DNA of 8,176 bases from JABAYQ01 sp042091225 (GCA_042091225.1 JBELHW010000068.1:1-8176); one strand, 5' to 3'. Shown: positions 1 through 7,827, counted from the stretch's first letter. Made by a program: numbers and translations. The notes: generated by a model not told the origin, from the letters alone.

Positions 1-2599
1 AATTACCAGAAGTTAAATTTTGAAACAAACCACTAGCTTCAGAAAGATTTACAGGATTTGTTACATCATATGAAACATATGGCTGAGTTCCTCCGGAAGC
101 TGTAACTTGTAACTCTCCAGTAGATTCTCCATTACATAAAACGTCTAAATATGACTCTAGTGAAATTTGTAAGACTGGAGGCTCAGATAAAGTAATTAAA
201 GTTGTATTTGAATTACAACCTTCACTATCTTGAAAAGATACATTATAATTTCCAACAACTAAATTGTTAAATAGTCCAGAATTATTTGTTTGACTTGAAG
301 CTCCATTGATATTATAATTTTGGTAAGGAGGAGTACCACCACTAGCTAAAACTTGAATTTGACCATCCGCTGGTGCATTATTGGTATTACAACTTAAATT
401 TTGAGTTACAATATCAGCAATTAATGGATTTGGATCTAAAATTTCAATATTAAAAATTGTATCGCATTGATATCTATCTTCAACTTTCAAATAGTAAGTT
501 CCTGATGATAATCCATTAATAGAAAGTTGTAAAGAACCATTTGTTTGTACAACTCCTTGTCCATTTAATACTAGTGGAAACCATTCAAAATCATAATCAG
601 ATAATTGAAAATTATTTAAAAATGGTGTGCCGCCAGTTACAGTAAGATTAATTGTTGCATCAGAATCTCCAAAACAAGAAGGAGCAACATGATTTTCAGT
701 GATTGAAAAAGATGGCATTTGTTCTATAGTTACCGGAGCTGATTGTTGAGTACACAAGCCCAACTGATAGGAAGCAACAACAAAAATATCTCCTGCAGGT
801 AAAGAGTTAGTAGAATTTCCTTGATCAATTATAACAGTAGGATTCGAATTCGAATACCATGAATAAGTAAATTGTGGATTTGGATTAACAACTATTGCGC
901 TTGCATTATTATCTTCAAAGCATCTAATGGTATCGGTCAAAAATAGATCGTCAACATTTATTTCAGAAGTTACGTTTGTACCTGCACCAATAGTAAAGGG
1001 ATTTGGATGTAATGATGCTAAGTCGAATATTCCTACACAACCATTACTATCAAAAATTTGTAGTTCCCATTCTCCTTCACCAAGTCCAGCAACAGTTGCC
1101 ATATCAGGAGTATTTATTGGTCCGTTTTGCATTCCATTATCATCTAACCAGAAAATATCATAAGGACCATTTCCTCCATTAATATTTACTTCAACTTCTC
1201 CATCATCAGAGGAGCCAGAACTGCTATAGCAAGTTTGATCAACTAAAGATGTTACTTCATATTCTACTGAGGTTGGTCCATCAACAACAACTGTGTAAGT
1301 TGCTTGACAATCCCACTCATCGATAACTATAACAGAATAATTCCCTTGTTGCAGTCCAGGAACATCAGATAAATTATTTCCAGTAGCAGCTCCACCTTGC
1401 CACAAATAAGTGAAATCACAACTATTATCAGGGTCACCACAACCACCTTCCATCTGAATGGAAACTGAACCATCATTACTTCCGTAGCAGCTAGCTGGTG
1501 TGGAAGAAGTATAAGATTGCCATGTTGGCTCTACTCCCACAACAACATCAATTTGATCAGCACACAATCTACCATCAACAACTGTTACGCTGTAAGTACC
1601 AGAATTAACAGATTCTATAGTACTATATAAGACATCTTGATCGGTTTGTCCATCTATAGACCAAACAAAATCATAATTATCATTTTGATTTGGAGTTCCA
1701 CCTTGTGCTGAAACTTGAGCCCAACCAGTGTTAAATCCAGGATTGTTATTGTTACAATATGCTGGTAAAACGTCTTGAGATAAAAATATTTCTAATTGTT
1801 GTGGCTCAACTAAATAAATTTCAGAAGTAGATTCACATCCATTTTCATCTGAAACAGTTACTGTATATGGGTAGGTGAAATCTTGGTAGTTTGGGTTTTG
1901 CGCATCAATTGCTAAAACAGAAGGAGGTAAATTTCCTAAAGTTTGTAAATTATTTTCTACATTATCAACCCAATCAAAATTAGGATGGCTCCAAACATAA
2001 TAATAATTGTTACCACTGAAAGGAGTACCTCCGTAGGCTTGTGCTGTTAAAACACCATCTTCAAGACCTGTACAACTAATTTCAGAACTTATTGAAGCGT
2101 CAACCAAGAGAGGATTAGGTTGAATAATATTTGTTGTAAATTCCATTGGACAACCAACACTATCAGTAACAATGACTGAATATGCCCCAGGTGCTAAATT
2201 ACTTATCGATTGTTCTGTTCCATAGAAGCCCCAATCATAAGTATATGGGGCAACACCACTTGAAGGGTTAGCCATTAATTCCCCATCGGAATAGCCGAAA
2301 CAACTAACTTGAGTTTCAGAAAAAGTATTTATGATTTCATCATTTGAAAAAATCTCTATGCTCGAAACAACTGGGACATTACACACGGCATCAGTTACCT
2401 CTACAAAAAATTCTCCTTGAAAGACATTTGATAAAATTGAAGTAAAATTGTTAAAATAACCTTCTTCAACAAAATCCTGATTGAGAGGATTCATATTAGA
2501 ATCGAACCAAGAAACATTATAAGAACTATCTGGATTTGATGTTCCACCAATGATTTCAGCTATTAAGACACCGCTAGAATCACCAAAACATGAAATCCC
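1..2599 (-). repeat. Array of ten SprB-type protein repeats inside the adhesin gene
   Basis: The opening cysteines of the repeats are at residues 322, 418, 494, 600, 689, 775, 878, 960, 1055 and 1140, so the period varies from 76 to 106 residues. Each complete repeat closes with a second Cys in a 'V.D..GC'-like strand, at 391, 468, 573, 664, 749, 839, 934, 1030 and 1113. Repeat 5 has two extra cysteines in a 'GGCGDPDNSC' insert. The copies are strongly diverged and I see no long DNA-level identity, so this is an old protein repeat rather than a recent tandem duplication. The tenth copy is cut by the window edge. Confidence 0.85.
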
Positions 2600-3553
2600 A
2601 ATTCCATTTACTTCAGACTGCACTTCTAGAGATACAATAGGTCGTTCAAATTGAACACTTATGTTGATAGTATCGGTAACTAAAGGACATTCGTTATTAG
2701 AGGCATTTACAATTATAGAAGTATCAGAATTTACGACTACATCAATGTTATCGCCAACTTGACCAGTACTCCAATTAAAAGTATTGAAAAAAGTGGTATC
2801 AGCCTGAATATTTGTTGATTCTCCAGAACATACTACATAATCTACACCTAAATCTAAAGCACAATCAGCAGTAACTTTAAAATCATCTAGGGCAAAACCA
2901 ACAACAGAACCACCCATGTCGTTATTAAAGACAAAAGCAAAACGGACATTAGGTTGGTTATCAATAGCATTGTTTAGTGTAGTTATTTCGTTATACCAAC
3001 TACTATCACTTCTTGCTGATCCAATTTCAGTCCAGTTGAATCCAAAATTTGTTGAGTAAAATAATTGAGTTCCGAATCCAGTAGTAGAAGGCCCAGACAA
3101 CCAATGAAAATCTAATTCTACACCAGTAAAACCAACAGTGCTTATATCTTGTGTTTGAACACCTATAAGCTCTTGATTTATTATTGCAAAAGGAGGGTTA
3201 GAATAAAAAGCATCTATATAATTCGTGTTTTCTACAATATTAGCTTGAGCGATAAAAGAGGTAACGTGTAGGTAATTACTATTTGGAAATAAGTCTATAG
3301 AAGCGATTTGATCGTCAGTAGCAGGAACATTAACTCCGTTAACAAAACCTCCATCGTATACATCGTTAATTTGAAAAAAGTTGTTTGTTGAGCTAACTGT
3401 ACCTAAAAAATTGATTGGAAGGTTTAAATCCCAATCCATAGTTGCAGGATTTTCAAAGTCTTGTAAATAAATTATATTTTGCGAATAACTATGATTTAAT
3501 AAAATAGTATTAGCTAGAAGCAAAATGATAAAATAACGTAGTAAAATCTTCAT
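1..3553 (-). CDS. Large secreted SprB-repeat adhesin-like surface protein (C-terminus cut off by window edge)
   Basis: The frame is open from an ATG at 3553-3551 to base 1, giving 1184 residues with no stop; the 3' end is outside the window. Residues 1-24 form a signal peptide (K2, R6, then a hydrophobic core, cleavage probably after SYS24). Residues about 25-230 look like a jelly-roll or MAM-like lectin fold, ending in the typical 'ALDDFKVTADC' strand. Residues about 231-312 are Ig/PKD-like (C231, C242, C289). From about 319 onward there are ten SprB-type repeats of 76-106 residues, each opening with a Cys such as 'SCFGDS.G' followed by 'GGTP.Y.Y.W'. SprB of Flavobacterium is a T9SS-exported gliding adhesin built of such repeats; that this protein is an adhesin and carries a T9SS sorting domain beyond the edge is inference. 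It is not necessarily the sprB orthologue, because such repeats occur in many Bacteroidota surface proteins. The 341-residue gene just upstream on the same strand shares its module type. Confidence 0.88.
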   Translation of the reverse strand, partial: MKILLRYFIILLLANTILLNHSYSQNIIYLQDFENPATMDWDLNLPINFLGTVSSTNNFFQINDVYDGGFVNGVNVPATDDQIASIDLFPNSNYLHVTSFIAQANIVENTNYIDAFYSNPPFAIINQELIGVQTQDISTVGFTGVELDFHWLSGPSTTGFGTQLFYSTNFGFNWTEIGSARSDSSWYNEITTLNNAIDNQPNVRFAFVFNNDMGGSVVGFALDDFKVTADCALDLGVDYVVCSGESTNIQADTTFFNTFNWSTGQVGDNIDVVVNSDTSIIVNASNNECPLVTDTINISVQFERPIVSLEVQSEVNGIGISCFGDSSGVLIAEIIGGTSNPDSSYNVSWFDSNMNPLNQDFVEEGYFNNFTSILSNVFQGEFFVEVTDAVCNVPVVSSIEIFSNDEIINTFSETQVSCFGYSDGELMANPSSGVAPYTYDWGFYGTEQSISNLAPGAYSVIVTDSVGCPMEFTTNIIQPNPLLVDASISSEISCTGLEDGVLTAQAYGGTPFSGNNYYYVWSHPNFDWVDNVENNLQTLGNLPPSVLAIDAQNPNYQDFTYPYTVTVSDENGCESTSEIYLVEPQQLEIFLSQDVLPAYCNNNNPGFNTGWAQVSAQGGTPNQNDNYDFVWSIDGQTDQDVLYSTIESVNSGTYSVTVVDGRLCADQIDVVVGVEPTWQSYTSSTPASCYGSNDGSVSIQMEGGCGDPDNSCDFTYLWQGGAATGNNLSDVPGLQQGNYSVIVIDEWDCQATYTVVVDGPTSVEYEVTSLVDQTCYSSSGSSDDGEVEVNINGGNGPYDIFWLDDNGMQNGPINTPDMATVAGLGEGEWELQIFDSNGCVGIFDLASLHPNPFTIGAGTNVTSEINVDDLFLTDTIRCFEDNNASAIVVNPNPQFTYSWYSNSNPTVIIDQGNSTNSLPAGDIFVVASYQLGLCTQQSAPVTIEQMPSFSITENHVAPSCFGDSDATINLTVTGGTPFLNNFQLSDYDFEWFPLVLNGQGVVQTNGSLQLSINGLSSGTYYLKVEDRYQCDTIFNIEILDPNPLIADIVTQNLSCNTNNAPADGQIQVLASGGTPPYQNYNINGASSQTNNSGLFNNLVVGNYNVSFQDSEGCNSNTTLITLSEPPVLQISLESYLDVLCNGESTGELQVTASGGTQPYVSYDVTNPVNLSEASGLFQNLTSGN

Positions 3554-3560
3554 ATTTTTG

Positions 3561-3577
3561 ACTTTTAATCTAAAAGT
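3561..3577 (-). promoter_or_regulatory. 17-base AT-rich palindrome in the leader of the adhesin gene
   Basis: Seven-base arms (ACTTTTA and TAAAAGT) flank a three-base centre. The element lies seven bases upstream of the adhesin ATG and downstream of the likely promoter, so it would be within the 5' leader of the transcript. It could be a weak hairpin near the ribosome entry site or a protein operator. There is only one G-C pair in the stem, so in AT-rich DNA it may be chance. Confidence 0.3.
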
Positions 3578-3634
3578 TTAGTCTATATCTTTTTTAATCT
3601 GTGCAGTACTAATTTACATTAATACTTAATCTGA

Positions 3635-3642
3635 CAAATATA
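3635..3642 (-). promoter_or_regulatory. Bacteroidota-type -7 promoter element for the adhesin gene
   Basis: On the minus strand this reads TATATTTG, an exact match to the Bacteroidota primary-sigma -7 consensus TAnnTTTG. It is 82 bases upstream of the adhesin ATG, implying a leader of roughly 75 bases. I do not see a good TTG at the expected -33 distance, which weakens the call. If real, the adhesin has its own promoter in addition to any read-through from the 341-residue gene. The remainder of the 147-base gap (3554-3700) is AT-rich and holds no gene. Confidence 0.45.
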
Positions 3643-3700
3643 ATATTATTCATTTTACCTTAAAAAATTAAAAAATCAGGTATCAACAAAGTTTTTAACA

Positions 3701-4726
3701 TTACATAAACAAGCTAAAAAACCCCTTTTTCTCATATATTTTACCATTATCTCCAATTGCATTTAAAAAATAAAAATATATGCCTTCTGCTAATTTATTG
3801 CCATTTTTAGAATTACCAAACCACTTAAAATTAGGATCTGTCCATTTAACAATTGGCTTTCCCCACCTGTTAAAAACTGTAACATTAAAATCTGCTAGAG
3901 CATGGCTATCTTCAAAGCTAATGTAGTCATTTAGACCATCATCATTGGGCGAGAATGCATTTGGAAACTCTTCCCAGTCGTTTAATTCGTAATCAAAGCC
4001 TTGAACATCAACTTTTATTTGCTTGGAATCTTCACATCCAAATTCGTTTAACACTATCAACTCAATCTCATATTCACCTACATTTTCAAAAGTGTAAGTG
4101 GGACTTGTAGAGTTGGAACTTAAAAGATCTCCGAAATTCCATGAATATTGCCCTAAAGAACTTTGATTATTAGTAACAACATCAAAAGGTAATTGACCTA
4201 ACAAACTATCCAGAAAAAAATCAGCAAAAACAAAAACAGTATCTCTTACACTACAAAGATTATTGTCAGTAAGCGAAAAGTCAAACAAAACATTAGGCTC
4301 AAAGGCAATAAAACTTTCTTGAGATAACTCCACTCCTAAGTCAGACTTCCAAGAGTAAACATAATCTTGAACTCCACCAAATGGAGAAGCAGAAATTTTT
4401 CCATTTTGACAAACCAAATCGACTTCCAACTTAGAGGGTTCTTTTATTTTTATATAGCTAGTATCAGAACATTCCAAATCATCAATAATAATTGCGGTAT
4501 AATTATCTGCTAATAAATTTTCAAAATTTAAATTGTTATTTTGAACTACACCATTACTCAAGAAAATTTGGAAGGATTGATTTGTTACAGTTTGTAAGTT
4601 AAAGGCGCCTGTATTTTGCCCATTACATTTTACATGAGTTGTATCAAGAATTGTAAGTTCACATTGAGAAAACGCATAACCACAAAAAATTACATTAAAA
4701 AGTAAAAAAATAGTCTTAGCCACCAT
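3701..4726 (-). CDS. Secreted protein with Cys-paired repeat modules, PKD-like domain and CHU_C/T9SS-type C-terminal domain
   Basis: 341 residues, starting at the ATG at 4726. Residues 1-20 are a signal peptide with a probable cut after AFS20. Two SprB-like modules follow: C34-C86 and C106-C158, each pair separated by exactly 52 residues. Residues about 180-242 form a PKD-like domain ('YSWNFGD' at 194-200, 'VGEYEIELIVLNEFGCED' at 216-233). Residues about 254-341 match the gliding-motility-associated C-terminal domain (CHU_C, type B T9SS sorting signal): 'FPNAFSPNDDGLND' at 254-267, 'FNRWG' at 285-289 and 'AEGIYFYFL' at 313-321. The family usually has W-D-G where this one has W302-F303-G304. 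In known T9SS cargo this domain directs passage across the outer membrane and attachment or release at the surface; the ligand of this protein cannot be told. It ends 147 bases before the giant adhesin on the same strand, so the two may be co-expressed. Confidence 0.9.
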   Translation of the reverse strand: MVAKTIFLLFNVIFCGYAFSQCELTILDTTHVKCNGQNTGAFNLQTVTNQSFQIFLSNGVVQNNNLNFENLLADNYTAIIIDDLECSDTSYIKIKEPSKLEVDLVCQNGKISASPFGGVQDYVYSWKSDLGVELSQESFIAFEPNVLFDFSLTDNNLCSVRDTVFVFADFFLDSLLGQLPFDVVTNNQSSLGQYSWNFGDLLSSNSTSPTYTFENVGEYEIELIVLNEFGCEDSKQIKVDVQGFDYELNDWEEFPNAFSPNDDGLNDYISFEDSHALADFNVTVFNRWGKPIVKWTDPNFKWFGNSKNGNKLAEGIYFYFLNAIGDNGKIYEKKGFFSLFM

Positions 4727-4809
4727 TAATAAATTAGGGCAATAAATTTAGTTAATTTTAATCATATTTCAAACCTGTTGAAAAGTAGCGAAATAAATTA
4801 TAGTTTTAG

Positions 4810-4841
4810 TTGTGAATTAATATAAACTTTAGTCATATTTG
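4810..4841 (+). promoter_or_regulatory. Possible promoter of the helicase gene within the divergent intergenic region
   Basis: A TTG at 4810-4812 and CATATTTG at 4834-4841 are separated by 21 bases, close to the Bacteroidota arrangement TTG-N19-21-TAnnTTTG with one mismatch in the -7 box. Transcription would begin only about 14 bases before the TTG start codon at 4862. On the opposite strand, 4777-4770 reads CAGGTTTG, a similarly imperfect -7 box 44 bases before the ATG of the 341-residue gene, but with no -33 partner. The whole 135-base region (4727-4861) is AT-rich and otherwise empty. Confidence 0.4.
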
Positions 4842-4861
4842 ATGAAATTATTTTTATAAAA

Positions 4862-7162
4862 TTGAATACTTTTTTAGATAAATTAAATCCTAACCAACTC
4901 GAAGCAGTAAATCATATTGACGGACCTTTAATGGTTATCGCTGGAGCAGGATCGGGTAAAACTCGAGTTTTAACATATCGCATTGCAAATCTGCTAAACA
5001 AAGGAATAGATTCATTCAATATATTAGCGCTTACTTTTACTAATAAAGCTTCTAAGGAAATGAAGGAGCGAATTAGCGGATTAATTTCAGGAACAGAAGC
5101 GAACAATTTGTGGATGGGTACATTTCACTCTGTTTTTTCAAAAATATTACGATTTGAAGCTGAAAAAATTAATTATCCAAAAAATTTCACAATTTACGAC
5201 ACAGCTGATTCAAAAAATCTTATTAAAGCGCTCGTTAAAGAATTAAATTTAGATAAAGACATTTATAAGCCTGGAGTCATTTTAGGGAGAATTAGCAGTT
5301 TAAAAAATGGCCTTGTTTCAGTAGATGGCTATAAATCTAGCTCGGTTTTGCAATCGGAAGACTCTTCTCGTAAAATGACAGAATTTAGCCAACTTTACGC
5401 TACCTATCAAAAAAGATTATTTACTTCAGGGTCAATGGATTTTGATGACTTGCTATTCAACACCTACATTCTTTTGAGAGATTTTCCTGAAGTATTAAAT
5501 AAATATCAAAACAGATTTAAATATATTTTAGTAGATGAGTATCAGGACACTAACCATGTTCAGTACATGATTATCAAAAGACTAGCAGCTATGTTTGAAA
5601 ATATCTGCGTAGTTGGAGACGATGCTCAGAGTATTTATGCTTTTAGAGGAGCTAATATTCAGAATATTTTTAATTTTAGAAATGATTATCCAGATTTTAA
5701 AAGTGTTAAATTAGAACAAAACTATAGATCAACTCAAACTATTGTAAATGCTGCAAATAGCTTAATCAAACACAATAAAAATCAGATTAAAAAAACAGTT
5801 TTCAGCAAAAACCCCTACGGTGACCCTATAAAAGTATTTAAAACACTGAGTGATTCTGAAGAAGGAAATATAGTTAGTCAATCAATATTTGAAACTCAAA
5901 TGAATGAAAGATGTTCTTTCAATAATTTTGCTGTTTTATACCGTACTAACGCACAATCTAGATCTTTAGAAGAAGCATTAAGAAAAAGAAATATTCCTTA
6001 TAAAATATTTGGTGGTTTATCGTTTTATCAACGAAAAGAAGTTAAAGATCTTCTTAGTTACTTTAGATTAATGATAAATCCTCAAGATGAAGAAGCATTA
6101 AAAAGAATAATTAATTATCCTACAAGAGGAATTGGAAACACAACCATTCAAAAGCTTTTAATTTGTGCAAGAACAAATAATATATCTATTTGGGAAAGCA
6201 TCGAGAATCCTTTATATCATTCTAATTTAAACATCAATAATGGCACCTTAACTAAACTTTCGAACTTTGTATTATCCATTAACAGCTTTAAAGTTCAGTT
6301 AAAAGATGATGCTTATCAACTTGTAGAACTTGTAGCTAAATCTACCGGGATGCTTAACGAATTGAATAAAGATAAAACACCTGAAGGTATAAGTCGTTTA
6401 GAAAACATACAAGAACTATTAAATGCAATTAAAGAATTCTCTGTTAAAAATAAAGAACAAGGATTGAATCATGATCTGGAAACTTTTATGCAAGATGTAG
6501 CCTTACTAACTGACCAAGATAAAGAAGAAAAAAACGATAAAAATAGAGTGACATTAATGACCATTCATGCTGCTAAAGGTCTTGAGTTTCCTTATGTTTT
6601 TTTAGTAGGCTTAGAAGAGAATTTATTCCCTTCTCAATTAGCAATACACTCAAGACAAGAATTAGAAGAAGAAAGAAGGCTATTTTATGTTGGTCTTACT
6701 AGAGCAGAAAAAAGAATTCAACTTTCTTATGCGACAAGCAGGTGGAGATGGGGACAATTAATTGATTGTGAACCTAGCAGATTTCTCGAAGAAATTGATG
6801 ATTCATTGTTAGATTGGCAATTTGTTTTTAGAAAAAAAATAAATGCTAAGCCTATACCAAATAATTATAAAATAAATACTAATTACTCTACAAGACAAAA
6901 AACAACTAATCAGAATTCAACCCCAAATTTCACACCGAAAAACCTTACAAAAATCAATAAAAGTTCTTCTTTAAATCAATCCTCAGTTACAGACAATAAT
7001 TTACTTCAAGAAGGTATGCTTGTTGAACACGATAGGTTCGGAATAGGTAAAATATTGAAAATTGAAAATAAAAATGGAACTAAAAAAGCAATAGTTTTAT
7101 TTAACGAATCTGGAGAAAAGCAATTGTTGTTAAAATTTGCAAAATTAAAAATCATTAAATAG
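4862..7162 (+). CDS. uvrD: UvrD/PcrA-type superfamily 1 ATP-dependent 3'-5' DNA helicase
   Basis: 766 residues, near the usual length of UvrD/PcrA. All SF1A motifs are present: Q-motif 'LNPNQ' at 8-12, Walker A GAGSGKT at 28-34, Ia 'LTFTNKA' at 57-63, Ib 'GTFHS' at 86-90, Walker B 'VDEYQD' at 224-229, III 'GDDAQSIYAFRGA' at 252-264, IV 'QNYRS' at 286-290, V 'TIHAAKGLEF' at 567-576 and VI 'YVGLTRAEKR' from 609. An Asn/Thr/Ser-rich linker (about 660-715) leads to a Tudor-like C-terminal domain at 718-766 ('GMLVEHDRFGIGKI'), the part that in PcrA/UvrD contacts RNA polymerase. Family role: unwinding DNA in nucleotide excision and mismatch repair and clearing stalled replication or transcription complexes. 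The start is TTG; no in-frame ATG or GTG lies between the stop at 4823-4825 and 4862, and the Q-motif spacing fits this start. uvrD and pcrA cannot be separated from sequence. The stop is 41 bases before the DUF4290 gene. Confidence 0.95.
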   Translation: MNTFLDKLNPNQLEAVNHIDGPLMVIAGAGSGKTRVLTYRIANLLNKGIDSFNILALTFTNKASKEMKERISGLISGTEANNLWMGTFHSVFSKILRFEAEKINYPKNFTIYDTADSKNLIKALVKELNLDKDIYKPGVILGRISSLKNGLVSVDGYKSSSVLQSEDSSRKMTEFSQLYATYQKRLFTSGSMDFDDLLFNTYILLRDFPEVLNKYQNRFKYILVDEYQDTNHVQYMIIKRLAAMFENICVVGDDAQSIYAFRGANIQNIFNFRNDYPDFKSVKLEQNYRSTQTIVNAANSLIKHNKNQIKKTVFSKNPYGDPIKVFKTLSDSEEGNIVSQSIFETQMNERCSFNNFAVLYRTNAQSRSLEEALRKRNIPYKIFGGLSFYQRKEVKDLLSYFRLMINPQDEEALKRIINYPTRGIGNTTIQKLLICARTNNISIWESIENPLYHSNLNINNGTLTKLSNFVLSINSFKVQLKDDAYQLVELVAKSTGMLNELNKDKTPEGISRLENIQELLNAIKEFSVKNKEQGLNHDLETFMQDVALLTDQDKEEKNDKNRVTLMTIHAAKGLEFPYVFLVGLEENLFPSQLAIHSRQELEEERRLFYVGLTRAEKRIQLSYATSRWRWGQLIDCEPSRFLEEIDDSLLDWQFVFRKKINAKPIPNNYKINTNYSTRQKTTNQNSTPNFTPKNLTKINKSSSLNQSSVTDNNLLQEGMLVEHDRFGIGKILKIENKNGTKKAIVLFNESGEKQLLLKFAKLKIIK

Positions 7163-7177
7163 TCAACTAAATTGACT
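7161..7177 (+). terminator. Weak hairpin overlapping the helicase stop codon
   Basis: Six-base arms AGTCAA and TTGACT flank a five-base loop, and the stretch after it is T-rich (TTATTTG). The stem starts inside the TAG stop codon at 7160-7162. With only two G-C pairs it would be a leaky terminator or attenuator at best, so some read-through into the DUF4290-murA pair is expected. TTTATTTG at 7177-7184 also resembles a -7 promoter box with one mismatch, so the same stretch may hold a promoter for the downstream genes. Confidence 0.25.
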
Positions 7178-7203
7178 TTATTTGTACATTGATATATACA
7201 CAT

Positions 7204-7827
7204 ATGGAATTAGAATACAACACCCAAAGAGAGAAATTAATAATTTCAGAATATGGAAGGCATATTCAAAAAATGGTTGATTTTGCTGTAAGCCTAGAAA
7301 ACAAAGAAAGAAGACAAAAGACTTCGGAAAGCATCATTAATTTGATGGGCGAGCTTAATCCCCAATTTAGAGATGTTGATGATTTTAAACACAAACTATG
7401 GGATCATCTATTTATAATATCAAATTTTAAGTTAGATGTGGAATCTCCATATCCGAAACCAAAAATTGAAGATCTTTTTGAAAAACCAGAACCGTTAAAT
7501 TACCCTAATCAAAAAATTAAATACAACCACTACGGAAAGGTTATAGAATTGATGATTGAAGAGGCAATTAAAATGGACGATATTGAGCTTAAAGAAAAAT
7601 TGGTTTTAGCAATAGCAAATCAAATGAAGAGATCATATATAAATTGGAATTTAAACTCTGTTGATGATAAAATTATTTTAAATCAGTTAACTATCTTATC
7701 CAATCAAAAACTTTCTTTACCTCAAGGTACTATCCTTCACAAAGTAAGTCCACCTCCAAAACAAAATCAGTTTAAGAAAAAGAAAAAATCAAATCAAAGA
7801 AACCATCGTAATCATTCTAGAAACTAA
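7204..7827 (+). CDS. DUF4290 family protein, conserved in Bacteroidota next to murA
   Basis: 207 residues from the ATG at 7204; an upstream in-frame TTG at 7189 would add five residues, but family members begin 'M(x)EYNTQREKL', so the ATG is preferred. Family signatures seen are 'EYNTQREKL' at 4-12, 'EYGRHIQKM' at 16-24, 'RDVDDFKHKLWDHLFI' at 56-71 and 'SPYPKP' at 81-86. No signal peptide or membrane segment is visible, so it is probably a cytoplasmic, mostly helical protein. The chain is an internal duplication: residues 17-77 and 110-170 align at an offset of 93. The last 30 or so residues are basic and Asn/Lys/Arg/His-rich with a run of five lysines, suggesting contact with nucleic acid or an acidic partner. 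The function of this family is unknown to me. The gene ends three bases before murA, which hints at a link with cell-wall precursor synthesis, but this rests on position only. Confidence 0.85.
   Translation: MELEYNTQREKLIISEYGRHIQKMVDFAVSLENKERRQKTSESIINLMGELNPQFRDVDDFKHKLWDHLFIISNFKLDVESPYPKPKIEDLFEKPEPLNYPNQKIKYNHYGKVIELMIEEAIKMDDIELKEKLVLAIANQMKRSYINWNLNSVDDKIILNQLTILSNQKLSLPQGTILHKVSPPPKQNQFKKKKKSNQRNHRNHSRN

Noticed and set aside
927..1163. 78-codon open frame on the plus strand
   Set aside because: It lies entirely antisense within the adhesin frame, whose repeat-domain translation is clear; the peptide shows no domain or start signal.
1..2599. Repeat-rich region as CRISPR array or DNA tandem repeat
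   Set aside because: There is no constant DNA repeat or spacer pattern; the periodicity exists only at the protein level as SprB-type modules.
1..3553. Possible frameshift or pseudogene in the long minus-strand region
   Set aside because: All cysteine and repeat landmarks from 2863 down to 136 fall in the same frame as the ATG at 3553, with no stop on reading it through.
3657..3681. ACCT...AGGT flanked A-rich stretch as a terminator of the 341-residue gene
   Set aside because: Only four bases of the arms pair cleanly and the inner A-rich segments are not complementary to each other.
4912..5106. 64-codon open frame on the minus strand
   Set aside because: It is antisense to the Walker A region of the helicase, which is unmistakably coding on the plus strand.
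7006..7203. 65-codon open frame on the minus strand across the helicase end
   Set aside because: It is antisense to the Tudor-like domain of the helicase and the short gap after it, with no recognisable product.
7189..7203. TTG at 7189 as the start of the DUF4290 gene
   Set aside because: The ATG at 7204 fits the usual family N-terminus and the five extra residues look like untranslated leader.
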